This document shows, one piece after another, positions 1 through 8,200 of a stretch of DNA of 64,000 nucleotides; position 1 is the stretch's first letter; each line of letters starts with the position of its first letter. The position numbers and the translations under genes were made by a program. The notes below the pieces were generated by a model. It was given only the letters and a program-made list of their open reading frames with translations. It was not told where the DNA came from and made no database searches. Source of the DNA: Symbioplanes lichenis (lineage in GTDB: Bacteria; Actinomycetota; Actinomycetes; Mycobacteriales; Micromonosporaceae); assembly GCF_030709675.1 (NCBI RefSeq), contig NZ_JAUZQD010000001.1:124001-188000 (forward strand), in the 5' to 3' direction.

Positions 1-211
1 GGCGATCCGGATGATCGACCAGCTGCCGCAGCTGCGCGAGCACCTGACCGACGACGTGCTGCCGCTGCTCAACAAGCTCGACCAGGTGGGCCCCGACCTG
101 CACTCGCTGCTCGAGGTGACCAACGACCTGCACCTGGCGATCGTCGGCCTGCCCGGCCTCAAGATGCTGCGCCGGCGCGGCCAGGAGCGGGTCGACGCCG
201 CCGAGGAGTAA
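1..211 (+). CDS. C-terminal end of an unrecognised protein (partial)
   Basis: The frame is open from the left edge and ends at TAA, so only the last ~69 residues are visible. They are leucine-rich and predicted helical (runs such as LPQLREHL and DDVLPLLNKLDQ), with an acidic end (DAAEE). No domain, catalytic motif or membrane segment is recognisable and I do not know the family. The next gene on the same strand begins about 30 bases downstream after a short AT-richer stretch, so co-transcription is possible but not shown. Confidence 0.55.
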   Translation, partial: AIRMIDQLPQLREHLTDDVLPLLNKLDQVGPDLHSLLEVTNDLHLAIVGLPGLKMLRRRGQERVDAAEE

Positions 212-241
212 GCCTCTCAAGCTGCTCCAAATACGGCTAAA

Positions 242-1582
242 TTGGTACGAGTGGCGGGAGAGCGGAACAGCGGGTGGTCGCGCCCCTGGGCGGCGTTCTT
301 CTCGCTGATCATCATCCTGGGCGGCGTGGCGGTGTCGTTCGGCTTCGGCGTGCGGCTGCGCGGGGCCCTCGAGCGCAGCGCCCAGGCCCGCCTCGCCGCC
401 TCGAGCGCCGCCGTGCAGACCACGGTCGTCAATGAGCTCGGCCGCTACTCCGACGCCGTGCGCCTGACCGCCGCCGCGCTCACCGCCCTGCCCGAGCCGA
501 CGGCCGGCGCCTTCTCCAAGCTCGCCGCGGCGGTGGACGCGCAGGAGCTCACGGCCGTACGCGCGCTGTCGCTCGTCGTCCCCGACAGTCCGGGCCTGAC
601 CACGCGCTGGCGGGCCCGCGGCGCCACGGGGTTCACCAAGCAGCCCGGGCCGGCCGGCCTGCGCGAACACCTCTATCCGGTCTTCACCGCGGGCCTCGCC
701 GACCAGAAGGCCCCGCCCGTCGGCGCCGACCAGGGCGCCGCGCAGGCAGTCGTCGACGTGACGAAGGTCGCCGCGAAGGAGAAGACGATCGCCATCTCCG
801 ACGCCTACGTCCGGCTGGACGGGACCGACAAGCAGCTGTCCTTCGACGTGGTCGCCCCGGTCACGGGCGCCGAGGGCTTCCTGGTGCTCAACGTGGCCGC
901 CCGCGATCTCATCGCCACGGGCCTGTCGCTCGCCACGGCCGGCAACGACCTCGACGTCCAGCTGCTGACCCGCTCCGGCTCGGGCGAACTGGCCGAGGTG
1001 GCCGCGGTGGTGCGCAACGGCAACGCCGCGTTCCGCTACACGTCCAACTTCTCGGCCGGCGAGCGCCAATGGGTGCTCCGCAGCGGCGCGAGCTATCAGG
1101 CGCTGCTGCCGAACGCCGGGCGTACCGACATGGTCGTCGTCATCGCCGGCGCCACCCTGGCCACGATGTTCGGCATCCTCATGTACCTGCAGATGTCCGC
1201 CACCGCCCGCGCCGACCGCGAGATCGCCGCCGAGGTCGCCGAGCAGCTCGACCGCTCCCTCGGCGCCCAGCAGGCCCTGGTCGGCAGCTTCCTCACCCCG
1301 CCCGGCGCCGAGCCCCCGGAGATCGACCTGGCCGCGCTGGTGCGCGAGCTCTCGGACGTCACCCCCGGTGACCTGCCGCACGTCCGCGCCGACCCCGCGC
1401 CGCTGCGCCACCTGGTGGCGACGATGCTCTCGGCCGTACCCGGCGAGGACGCGACGGTCACGGCCACGACCGCCGAGGACGGCACGGTCCGGCTCACCGT
1501 CGCGAACGCCGAGACCACGATCACCGTGCCCCTCCAGCCCGCTGCCGTCGTTGAGGCCGTGGCCGGTCCTGCCGATTCATAG
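242..1582 (+). CDS. Membrane sensor protein with CHASE-like ectodomain and degenerate kinase remnant
   Basis: 446 residues from a TTG start; a GTG three codons later is an alternative. Layout: one membrane helix (about residues 17-37), an extracellular region of about 240 residues resembling CHASE-type sensor domains, a second helix (about 298-318), then a short cytoplasmic tail. The tail has a fragment like the N-box region of a histidine-kinase ATPase domain (DPAPLRHLVATML) and one following strand, but no H-box histidine, no N-box asparagine and no glycine boxes. It probably cannot bind ATP or autophosphorylate. Role inferred: a ligand-sensing pseudo-kinase, or a decayed kinase. No response regulator lies beside it. 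Confidence 0.7.
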   Translation: MVRVAGERNSGWSRPWAAFFSLIIILGGVAVSFGFGVRLRGALERSAQARLAASSAAVQTTVVNELGRYSDAVRLTAAALTALPEPTAGAFSKLAAAVDAQELTAVRALSLVVPDSPGLTTRWRARGATGFTKQPGPAGLREHLYPVFTAGLADQKAPPVGADQGAAQAVVDVTKVAAKEKTIAISDAYVRLDGTDKQLSFDVVAPVTGAEGFLVLNVAARDLIATGLSLATAGNDLDVQLLTRSGSGELAEVAAVVRNGNAAFRYTSNFSAGERQWVLRSGASYQALLPNAGRTDMVVVIAGATLATMFGILMYLQMSATARADREIAAEVAEQLDRSLGAQQALVGSFLTPPGAEPPEIDLAALVRELSDVTPGDLPHVRADPAPLRHLVATMLSAVPGEDATVTATTAEDGTVRLTVANAETTITVPLQPAAVVEAVAGPADS

Positions 1583-1753
1583 GTACGGGAACCATGAAGT
1601 GACCGTGGCTACGGGCCCGGCCGCTGCCGTCCCGGCCCCGCTGCCGCCGCTGTCCGGGCTGTCCTGCACCAAGACGGCCCCGGGCGGCCTCGGGACAGTC
1701 CAGTGCCCACGAGCCCCCGCTTCCGCATACTTGCCGGACGACCGGGCCCGGCG

Positions 1754-2173
1754 TCAGGTCGCCGGAACGTCGTGAACTCGGCGCTCGGCCAGATCAGGCA
1801 GATGACGGGCCGCGCCGGCGAAGTCGTTGTCATCATGCAGAACGGTCAGGCCGCCGATGGCCGCGCAGGAGCAGAGCAGCAGATCAACGCAGGACAAGGC
1901 TCGGTGAGCCCCGGCGCGGAGCAGCCGATACTGAGCCGAACCAATCCACTGCCATGCGCTCTTCGGCACGGCGACGTCCGGATAGAGATCGGCGAACATC
2001 ATGGTCATCTGCTCGAACTCGCCGAGGTTGCGGGCCGAGCGGCGGAACTCCGTGCGCTGCGGGTGGCACGAGCCGATGGCGTGATCGGAGACCGTGCCGC
2101 CCCACGCCTTACGCAAGGTGTCGTCGCGGAGGATGCGCCAGAGGGCCGACGAGTCGATGAGATACCTGATCAC
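1754..2173 (-). CDS. vapC: VapC-type PIN-domain toxin ribonuclease
   Basis: 139 residues, the usual PIN toxin length. PIN-domain toxins are Mg2+-dependent ribonucleases cleaving tRNA or other RNAs. Acidic residues at the expected places: Asp near the N-terminus (LIDSSAL), Glu in RTEFRRS, Asp in SCVDLLL and Asp in DDNDF near the C-terminus. It starts with GTG overlapping the antitoxin stop codon by four bases (GTGA), so translation is coupled to VapB. The order antitoxin-then-toxin is the canonical one. Exact RNA target unknown. Confidence 0.88.
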   Translation of the reverse strand: MIRYLIDSSALWRILRDDTLRKAWGGTVSDHAIGSCHPQRTEFRRSARNLGEFEQMTMMFADLYPDVAVPKSAWQWIGSAQYRLLRAGAHRALSCVDLLLCSCAAIGGLTVLHDDNDFAGAARHLPDLAERRVHDVPAT

Positions 2174-2391
2174 TCGCCCGGCACCTTGCCGGCCGCGTGC
2201 ATCTCCTGCCAGCCCTCGTAGTCCCAGTCCCGCGCGGCAGCGGCATAGTGATCGAGAGCCGCGATCCGCCGGTGGCGAGCGGCATATTCGCGCAGTGCGA
2301 GGTTGACGGTTTCCTTCTTGCTCTTCGCCCCGGACAACCGCATGGCCTCGGCGAGCGCTTCGTCGTCCAGGTCGATCTGCGTGACAGCCAT
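2170..2391 (-). CDS. vapB: VapB-type antitoxin
   Basis: 73 residues. The N-terminal half looks like a ribbon-helix-helix DNA-binding domain of the VapB family (a beta strand TQIDLDDEAL, then helices through SKKETVNLALREY). The C-terminal part, rich in Trp/Tyr (DWDYEGWQEM), is the usual toxin-binding tail. The ATG start was chosen because a GGAGGTG ribosome-binding site lies six bases upstream; a longer reading frame upstream has no such support. Antitoxins of this type neutralise VapC and repress their own promoter; an inverted repeat lies immediately upstream. Confidence 0.87.
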   Translation of the reverse strand: MAVTQIDLDDEALAEAMRLSGAKSKKETVNLALREYAARHRRIAALDHYAAAARDWDYEGWQEMHAAGKVPGE

Positions 2392-2401
2392 CAGCACCTC
2401 C

Positions 2402-2442
2402 GATGTTGGCGATGTATCGAAGGCTCCAACATTACCAACATC
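2402..2442 (-). promoter_or_regulatory. Probable vapBC operator and promoter
   Basis: A perfect inverted repeat GATGTTGG (2402-2409) / CCAACATC (2435-2442) flanks the region just upstream of the vapB ribosome-binding site, with a third near-identical half-site CCAACATT at 2426-2433. This three-half-site arrangement suits a ribbon-helix-helix VapB/VapBC autorepressor. The stretch is AT-richer than its surroundings, so the promoter probably lies within it. Repressor binding is inferred. Confidence 0.6.
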
Positions 2443-2480
2443 CGCGGCGGCCGAGCGGGCTGATGAGGCCCGCGACGGGG

Positions 2481-3344
2481 TCAGGCGCCGATCTTGTCCA
2501 GCTCGGCGATGTCGCCGGCGGAGAAGGGGAGGCCGGCGCCCGCGATGTTCTCGCGGAGGTGGGCCACGGACGACGTACCCGGGATGAGCAGGATGTTGGG
2601 TGAGCGCTGGAGCAGCCACGCCAGCGCGACCGACATCGGTGTCGCGCCGAGGCGGGCGGCCACGCTGTCCAGGGCGGACGACTGCAGGGGGCTGAAGCCG
2701 CCCAGCGGGAAGAAGGGCACGTAGGCGATGCCCGCGGCGGCGAGCTCGTCGATCAGCGCGTCGTCGGTGCGGTGGGCGAGGTTGTACATGTTCTGGACGC
2801 TGACGATCGGGGCGATCGCGCGGGCCTCGGCGACCTGCTCCGGCGTCGCGTTGCTGACGCCGAGGTGCCGGATCAGGCCCTCACGCTGCAGCTCGACCAG
2901 TGTGCCGAAGGCCTCGGCGACCGGTTCGGGCACCGGGCCCAGGGCGTTGCCGAGCCTCAGGTTGACCAGGTCGAGCACGTCGAGGCCGAGCCGGTCGAGG
3001 TTGTCGTGCACGGCGCGGCGCAGGCTCTCCGGGTCGCGGGCGGGAGGCCAGCCGCCCTGCTCGTCACGGTGGGCGCCGACCTTGGTGACGATGTGCAGCG
3101 CCGCCGGGTACGGGTGCAGGGCCTCGCGGATCAGCTGATTGGTGACGTGCGGCCCGTACGCGTCGGCGGTGTCGATGTGGGTGATGCCGAGCGCGACCGC
3201 CTCGCGCAGCACCGCGCGGGCCGCGCCGGGGTCGGCGGGCGGGCCCATGACCCCCGGGCCGGCGAGCTGCATGGCGCCGTAGCCGAACCGGGTCACGGTC
3301 AGGTCGCCGAGGGTCCAGGTGCCGCCGGGAAGAGATGTTGTCAT
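2481..3344 (-). CDS. Aldo/keto reductase family oxidoreductase
   Basis: 287 residues with the (beta/alpha)8 aldo/keto reductase pattern. The active-site Asp and Tyr are in THIDTADAYGP, the Lys in IVTKVG, the SN motif in GVSNATPEQV, and a NADPH-binding segment near the end (LIPGTSSVAHLREN). Reaction class: NADPH-dependent reduction of aldehydes or ketones; substrate not predictable. The ATG at 3344 is preferred over a GTG three codons upstream; neither has a strong ribosome-binding site. It lies between vapBC and a secreted protease with no sign of a shared operon. Confidence 0.87.
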   Translation of the reverse strand: MTTSLPGGTWTLGDLTVTRFGYGAMQLAGPGVMGPPADPGAARAVLREAVALGITHIDTADAYGPHVTNQLIREALHPYPAALHIVTKVGAHRDEQGGWPPARDPESLRRAVHDNLDRLGLDVLDLVNLRLGNALGPVPEPVAEAFGTLVELQREGLIRHLGVSNATPEQVAEARAIAPIVSVQNMYNLAHRTDDALIDELAAAGIAYVPFFPLGGFSPLQSSALDSVAARLGATPMSVALAWLLQRSPNILLIPGTSSVAHLRENIAGAGLPFSAGDIAELDKIGA

Positions 3345-3401
3345 GGCGACCACTGTGCGTCGGCCGCCGCCCGCCGGGAAGGAGGCACCTGAAAGTGCGT
3401 A

Positions 3402-3427
3402 AGGCCCCGGCGCGTGCGCCGGGGCCT
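3402..3427 (-). terminator. Rho-independent-type hairpin after the secreted protease gene
   Basis: Perfect palindrome: AGGCCCCGGCGC pairs with GCGCCGGGGCCT around a two-base centre (about 11 bp of usable stem). It sits 20 bases past the protease stop codon. As usual in this GC-rich genome there is no long U tract. Confidence 0.65.
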
Positions 3428-3446
3428 CACGAGAGGGATCAGAGGG

Positions 3447-4496
3447 TCACCAGACCGCCACGCCGTAGGCGCTCAGCGGCTCGACGACCGGCTGGAAGTA
3501 GGTCGTGCCGCCGGAGGAGCAGTTGCCGCTGCCGCCCGAGGTCAGGCCGTAGGCGACGGTGCCCCGGTAGAGCGGGCCGCCGCTGTCGCCGGGCTCGGCG
3601 CAGACGTTGGTGCGGATGAGGCCGGAGACCGAGCCCTGGGAGTAGTTCACCGTGGCGTTGAGGGCCTGGACGGTGCCGGAGTGGATGCCGGTGGTGCTGC
3701 CGCGCCGGGTGACCGCGGTGCCGACCGCCGGGGTGCCGGAGGAGCTGATGTCCTGGGAGCCGACCGCGCCGCTGATCGTCACGCTGGTGGTCGTGTAGCG
3801 CACGATGCCGTAGTCGTTGCCCGGGAAGCTCGTGCCGGCGCGGGTGCCCAGCGTGGTCGAGCCGTTGGTCCAGGTCGTGCCGGCGTTGGTGCAGTGGCCC
3901 GCCGTCAGGAAGTAGTTCGTGCTGCCGCTGCGGACGTTGAAGCCGAGCGAGCAGCGCGAGCCGCCGGTGTAGATGGCGTCACCACCCGAGATGAGGGTGG
4001 AGAGCGTGCCGGGGACCTGCTCGAAGGAGGCCTTGTCGCCGAGCTTGGCCACGGTGGCCTTGACCTCGGCCAGCTTGGCGCCGGTGACGCTCGCGTCCGC
4101 CTGGACCGAGACCTTGTTGGTGACCGGGTCGATCGCGAACGACGTGCCGGGCGTCTTGAGGTCGGTCTTCAGGGTCGTCTCCGCGGCGGCCAGGGCGGCG
4201 CCGGAGTTCTTCACGTAGCGCACCGAGGCGCCCGCGGCGGTCGCCGAGGCGGCGGTCACCGCGTCGGTCACGTTGACGACCAGCTTGCCGGACGAGTCGA
4301 CGTACGACCCGGCGGTCTTGGTGCCGAGCTGGGCGTTCAGCGTGCTGGCCAGCTTCGAGGAGGCGAGGGACTGGTCGGCGGCGGGGGCGGCCGCCGATGA
4401 GGCCGCGGTCGCGGGTGACGCGAACGCGCTGCCGGCGAGCAGGACGGCGGCCAGGCCGACGATCGGTCGGCCGAGCTTGGTGCCGGGGTTACGCAC
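3447..4496 (-). CDS. Secreted chymotrypsin-fold serine protease with prodomain (streptogrisin/alpha-lytic type)
   Basis: 349 residues. The GTG start is set by a GGAGGA ribosome-binding site five bases upstream. A signal peptide (about residues 1-32, ending in an ATA/ASS-type cleavage site) is followed by an alpha-lytic-protease-like pro-region to about residue 165, which in this family assists folding and is then cut off. The mature S1 domain has the triad His (LTAGHC), Asp (GNDYGIV) and Ser (GDSGGP), and four cysteines placed for two disulfides (SRC/GHC and NVC/GNC). Expected role: extracellular protein degradation. Monocistronic, with its own terminator. Confidence 0.93.
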   Translation of the reverse strand: MRNPGTKLGRPIVGLAAVLLAGSAFASPATAASSAAAPAADQSLASSKLASTLNAQLGTKTAGSYVDSSGKLVVNVTDAVTAASATAAGASVRYVKNSGAALAAAETTLKTDLKTPGTSFAIDPVTNKVSVQADASVTGAKLAEVKATVAKLGDKASFEQVPGTLSTLISGGDAIYTGGSRCSLGFNVRSGSTNYFLTAGHCTNAGTTWTNGSTTLGTRAGTSFPGNDYGIVRYTTTSVTISGAVGSQDISSSGTPAVGTAVTRRGSTTGIHSGTVQALNATVNYSQGSVSGLIRTNVCAEPGDSGGPLYRGTVAYGLTSGGSGNCSSGGTTYFQPVVEPLSAYGVAVW

Positions 4497-4561
4497 AGGG
4501 TCCTCCCAGGGGGATGGGGGGTGCACCGGGCATGTCCGGCGCACCTCGTGCCATCCGTAGT

Positions 4562-4577
4562 ATTGAGAGAACTCAAT
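4562..4577. promoter_or_regulatory. Inverted repeat upstream of the protease gene
   Basis: Perfect 6-bp arms ATTGAG / CTCAAT separated by AGAA, in an AT-rich island about 65 bases upstream of the protease GTG. A repressor or activator site is plausible; the regulator is unknown. Confidence 0.4.
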
Positions 4578-4586
4578 GCGTCGACA

Positions 4587-4627
4587 AGAGCCGCCCCTAC
4601 CGCCTCGACGGCCGCCAAAGCGGCTCT
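4587..4627 (-). terminator. Hairpin downstream of the FAD-protein gene
   Basis: AGAGCCGC (4587-4594) and GCGGCTCT (4620-4627) are perfect complements across a GC-rich 25-base loop, 26 bases past the stop codon of the gene to the right. The loop is long and the T tract absent, so this is a weaker terminator call. Confidence 0.4.
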
Positions 4628-4652
4628 GAGCTGCGGAAACGACCGTTGCATA

Positions 4653-5909
4653 TCACGGGGCTATCACCAAGTCGGGATGCTCGGAACGCGTTTCGCGCGC
4701 CAGTCGTTGCGCCTGCGCGCGGATCTCCGGCACCGCTGTCGTCTCCCACTGGGAGCCGCGGCGCAACGGCCCGATGAGCCACAGCCGCTCGTTCACGCGG
4801 CCGTCCGCCCCGATGACCCGGCCCGCCGGATCCACGGCGAGTCCCAGGTCGTGCGGGCCCACGGTGGCCGTACCCGAGGAAAGCAGGTCTTGGACCAGCG
4901 GCCCGGCGGCGCCCGGCAGCTTGCCCGGGCCCGCGCAGTTGACCACGGCCGCGTAGTCGCCGAGGCCCGGCCAGGCCGCCACCCCGCCGCGGCGGATCTC
5001 CAGCAGGCCCGCCTCGCGCAGCGCGACGACCCGCGCGGCGATCTCCGGCGCCATGCGGTGCCGGTGACATTCCCAGGTGCGGGCGAGATGCCGCAGGAAG
5101 GCGTCCTGCTCGGCGGGGCTCAGGGCCGTCCACAACTGATCCAGGTACGGCCGGAGCCCGTCGACCACCGCCCGCCAGTCCCCCGCCTCCGCCGTCGCCG
5201 AGCGCACCGCCCGGACGACGTCGCGCAGCGTCGCGCAGTCGTCGAGGGCGGGCGCCGCGGGCGGGGCGGCGTCGACGGTGTGCGTGAGGGGCAGCAGCCC
5301 CCGGCGGCTGATCGCGACGACCGGGGCGGTCCGGCGCCCGTCCGCCGTGAGGGTGAGCGCGGCGTCGACGGCGGTGAGGCCGGTGCCGACGAGCAGCACG
5401 GGCCGGTCGGGCGGGAGGGCGTCGAGGGCGCCGGGCTGCCACGGGTCGTCCAGGTAGCGCGGGTGGTCCAGGCGCGGGCGGGCCGACGCCGGACCACCGG
5501 TGGCGAGGACGACGTGATCGGCCCGGATGTCCGTGCCGTCGTCGAGCAGGACCGTGCCCCCGCGGACGGCCGTCGCGCGGTTGCGGCGCAGGTGCAGCCG
5601 GCCCGGGTGGTCCGCCGCCGCCTCGTCCAGGACGGTACGCAGATAGCGCCCGTACTCGGCGCGCGGCCGGAACTCGCCCGGCGCCGCCCCCGACCAGCGC
5701 ACGAAGTGGCCCGGGTCGTCGGGATCGGCGCTCATCGCCCCGGCCCGCGAGTTGAGGACGTGCCAGGGCCGCGCGTGCCCGTAGGCGACCCCACCGCCCG
5801 GCTCCCCCGGCTCGACGAGCACGACGTCGTCCTCGCCCCGCCGCAGCAACTCCCGGACCGTCAGGACGCCGGAACACCCGCCGCCCACCACTGCCACCGT
5901 ACGCCGCAT
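4653..5909 (-). CDS. FAD/NAD(P)-binding protein
   Basis: 418 residues. Starts at ATG with a strong GAGGAGG site. The N-terminus has a dinucleotide-binding Rossmann motif (VVGGGCSG, residues 7-14) and an acidic strand end (LVEPGEPGGG). A conserved block YGHARPWHVLNSRAGAMS follows, as in the FAD-NAD(P)-binding domain group (PF13454 type). A second dinucleotide motif (LLVGTGLTAVDAALTL) lies near residue 165. The fold suggests an FAD-dependent oxidoreductase related to amine or lysine N-oxygenases; no substrate can be assigned. A perfect inverted repeat just upstream may be its operator. Confidence 0.8.
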   Translation of the reverse strand: MRRTVAVVGGGCSGVLTVRELLRRGEDDVVLVEPGEPGGGVAYGHARPWHVLNSRAGAMSADPDDPGHFVRWSGAAPGEFRPRAEYGRYLRTVLDEAAADHPGRLHLRRNRATAVRGGTVLLDDGTDIRADHVVLATGGPASARPRLDHPRYLDDPWQPGALDALPPDRPVLLVGTGLTAVDAALTLTADGRRTAPVVAISRRGLLPLTHTVDAAPPAAPALDDCATLRDVVRAVRSATAEAGDWRAVVDGLRPYLDQLWTALSPAEQDAFLRHLARTWECHRHRMAPEIAARVVALREAGLLEIRRGGVAAWPGLGDYAAVVNCAGPGKLPGAAGPLVQDLLSSGTATVGPHDLGLAVDPAGRVIGADGRVNERLWLIGPLRRGSQWETTAVPEIRAQAQRLARETRSEHPDLVIAP

Positions 5910-5925
5910 GAACTCCTCCTCATTC

Positions 5926-5942
5926 CCTATCTACACGATAGG
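5926..5942. promoter_or_regulatory. Inverted repeat at the FAD-protein promoter
   Basis: CCTATC-TACAC-GATAGG, perfect 6-bp arms, 17-33 bases upstream of the FAD-protein start codon. It contains possible -10 elements (TATCGT on the minus strand), so bound protein would occlude the promoter. No regulator gene is adjacent. Confidence 0.45.
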
Positions 5943-5962
5943 CGCAGGAGTCTTTAGGGCCC

Positions 5963-6922
5963 TCATCGCACCGCCGCACGCCAGGTGTAGATCCGGGTGC
6001 CGCCGGTCTCCTCACCATTGTCCGGTGCCGCCCACATCGTGAGCACACCGCCGTCCGCCGCGAGCTTGACCGGGTTGCGCGTCATCACGTGCCCGGCGGC
6101 CGACCACTGCTGGAACGGGAACTCGTTCACGATCGTCCGCGTGCGCAGATCGATGAGGGAAATGCCCCCCAGCTCGTACGTGGCCGCGGCGCCCCCGGCG
6201 GCCGGCGTCTGCGTCAGGCCGGTGATGCCACCGCACGCCATCTTCGCGGCGGGCAGATACTGGCAGTCCTGGAAGTCGAGCAGGTGGGAGGGGTTCGCCC
6301 ACGTGGCGAGCTGCCGTCCGGCGGGCGTCCACTCGTAGAACGTCCGCGAGCCCCAGGTGTTGCCGACGAGCCGGTCGCGGGTGGGGTCGTACACGATGCC
6401 GCCGATGTGGTCCCGCACGGAGAAGGCCTTGCGTACGCGCAACGTCCGCGTGTCGATCCGATAGATGTCCGTGGAGCTGTCCGGCCGGTACTGCGCGACG
6501 GGCACGAGCAACTCCGAGCCGGCGAGATCGATGCCGCCGGGGTGATAGACGATGTCGTGCCCGAGCACGATGTCCTTCAGCAGCCGCCCGGACCGGTCGA
6601 TCACGAAGAGGTGCCCGACGCCCCGGCCCGGCGTCCGGTCATAGCCGTCGACCGGCGCCGGATACTTGACCGTCGGCTCGATGATCTCGGTCGAGCTCAG
6701 GTAGAAGCGGTCCTTCGTCACGACCAGGCCCTCGGGGTGGTACGTGGGGAAGGACAGCCGCAGCGCGGACAGCTGCTCCCAGGCGGTGGAGCGGGTGACC
6801 GCGCGCAGGTTCGTGACCGTGTCCGAGTCACGGGTCACCGGGGCGGCCACGGCGCTGCTGCCGGCGGTGAGGACGGCGGCCGCGGCGACCCCGGCCAGGG
6901 CGAGTTTCTGGATCCTCTGCAT
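5963..6922 (-). CDS. Secreted protein, probably beta-propeller-like
   Basis: 319 residues. A clear signal peptide (MQRIQK, hydrophobic Ala-rich core, cleavage near AVA-AP at about residue 27) precedes a domain of repeated beta-strand units with patterns such as LFVIDRSGRLLKDIVLG, YRIDTRTLRV and ISLIDLRTRTIV. These resemble NHL/propeller blades or DUF6454-type proteins (the family name is recollection, not tested). There are no catalytic residues I recognise. The start is fixed by the signal peptide; the frame stays open far upstream but that part is antisense to the next gene. Location: outside the membrane. Confidence 0.7.
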   Translation of the reverse strand: MQRIQKLALAGVAAAAVLTAGSSAVAAPVTRDSDTVTNLRAVTRSTAWEQLSALRLSFPTYHPEGLVVTKDRFYLSSTEIIEPTVKYPAPVDGYDRTPGRGVGHLFVIDRSGRLLKDIVLGHDIVYHPGGIDLAGSELLVPVAQYRPDSSTDIYRIDTRTLRVRKAFSVRDHIGGIVYDPTRDRLVGNTWGSRTFYEWTPAGRQLATWANPSHLLDFQDCQYLPAAKMACGGITGLTQTPAAGGAAATYELGGISLIDLRTRTIVNEFPFQQWSAAGHVMTRNPVKLAADGGVLTMWAAPDNGEETGGTRIYTWRAAVR

Positions 6923-7005
6923 CCGGCCACTGTCGGCCCCGGCGGCGGCGCGGGAAAGACCGCCGGGGTGAACGCGGCCGGAACAGCTCGCCTCGCCCCG
7001 GTAAG

Positions 7006-7650
7006 TCAGTCCGCGATCGTGATCGAGGCCTCCTCGGACAGGCGGTAGCCGACGCCGTAGACGGTGGTCACGATGTCCGGGTCGCCGAGCTTCGTGCGGA
7101 GCCGGCTGACGTGCACGTCCACCGTGCGGACCGTGGTGTGGGTGTGGCCCCACACGTGGCCGAGCAGCTGGTTGCGGCTGAAGACCTGTCGGGGGTGGCG
7201 GGCCAGGAAGAGCAGCAGCTCGTACTCGAGACGGCTCAGCTCGAGCGGGACGCCGTCGAGGGTGGCGGTGCGCGGCCGCGGGTCGAGGTGCAGGCCGGTG
7301 AGGCCGGGCCGGGCGACCGGGGCGAAGGCGGGCGCGTCGAGGGCGACGGCGGCGTCCGGGCCGGCCGCGACGACCAGGTCGCGGAGGGCGGCGAGGACGC
7401 GCTCGCTCTCCTCGGTGCCGGGCGCGCCGAGCGTGATGGTGACGGTCACGCTCGGGGCGGCGTCGCCCGTCACCGCGCGCAGGCGGCCCGGCCGGGACCG
7501 GAGGCCCGGCACCCGCAGGGCGGCGGCCACGTGCGGCGCGATGTGCTTCGCCGCGGCGTCGGCCCGCTTGGCGGCGAGCTCGGCGACCGGCTTCGGGGCG
7601 GAGGGACGGGCCGAGGGGAGGGCGAGATCGGCGACGGCGAGGACGGACAT
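7006..7650 (-). CDS. Winged-helix (OmpR/PhoB-type) regulator without a receiver domain
   Basis: 214 residues. The ATG at 7650 is supported by GGAGG eight bases upstream; a longer start is possible. The C-terminal ~95 residues are a full OmpR/PhoB winged helix (LSRLEYELLLFLARHPRQ, HTTVRTVDVHVSRLRTKL, VYGVGYRL). The N-terminal ~110 residues are Ala/Val-rich and contain no phospho-acceptor Asp or other receiver signature. It is therefore not a conventional response regulator. What activates it is unknown. The gene stands alone, divergent from the flavin reductase region. Confidence 0.8.
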   Translation of the reverse strand: MSVLAVADLALPSARPSAPKPVAELAAKRADAAAKHIAPHVAAALRVPGLRSRPGRLRAVTGDAAPSVTVTITLGAPGTEESERVLAALRDLVVAAGPDAAVALDAPAFAPVARPGLTGLHLDPRPRTATLDGVPLELSRLEYELLLFLARHPRQVFSRNQLLGHVWGHTHTTVRTVDVHVSRLRTKLGDPDIVTTVYGVGYRLSEEASITIAD

Positions 7651-7709
7651 GAGACGGGCCTCCGGGTGAGGTGTCACCGCAGCCGGATCTCGGCGGCGGT
7701 TGAAGAATA

Positions 7710-8200
7710 CTTCTCCCATGTGCGGGATAGGTTTGACGGCGCGGGAGCGCGCCCATGGTCATGCGGAAGAGGTCATCACCGAGGGTCGTTCACGACGGGG
7801 ACGATCATGCCCTGGAGGCGAGATCACCGCGGGCCGACGCCGTCGTCGCCGCGATCGCGAACACCCTCACCCGCACCGGGTCAGCGCACCGGCCGGGTCA
7901 CCGGGAGGAACGACACCGCGCGCTGGCGCATCGGAGGAGATCGATGGCCAGGCGGGACGTCAGGCGCACGTCGCGCAACTGCATGTCAACCACCCTTCCC
8001 GCTCGGTCGCGTCCGGTCACAGCACATCCATCGGGCGGGATCAGTCTCCCGCCACATCACAATGGCATCCCGGCGGCCACCCGCATAGGTGACACCGCCC
8101 ACAACATTGCCCTGGAGTCACCCTCCGCAGCGAGGTCACCACTGTCCATGATGAACGGCTACGGTGGGCATGGTGGCCATACTTCCCGGCGGCCGCCGTC
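7710..8200. other. About 490 bases without a supportable gene
   Basis: No reading frame here has convincing codon bias, a ribosome-binding site or recognisable protein features. On the minus strand a TATTCT at 7704-7709 could be the -10 box for the winged-helix regulator, and a small inverted repeat GGTGA/TCACC (7665-7678) overlaps that gene's 5' leader. The rest shows no repeat or RNA element I recognise. Confidence 0.4.

Noticed and set aside
1583..1753. Possible small genes between the sensor and vapC
   Set aside because: No ribosome-binding site, no consistent codon bias and no similarity to known small proteins.
3414..4400. Plus-strand frame across the protease
   Set aside because: Gly/Arg/Val low-complexity translation, opposite a gene with signal peptide and catalytic triad.
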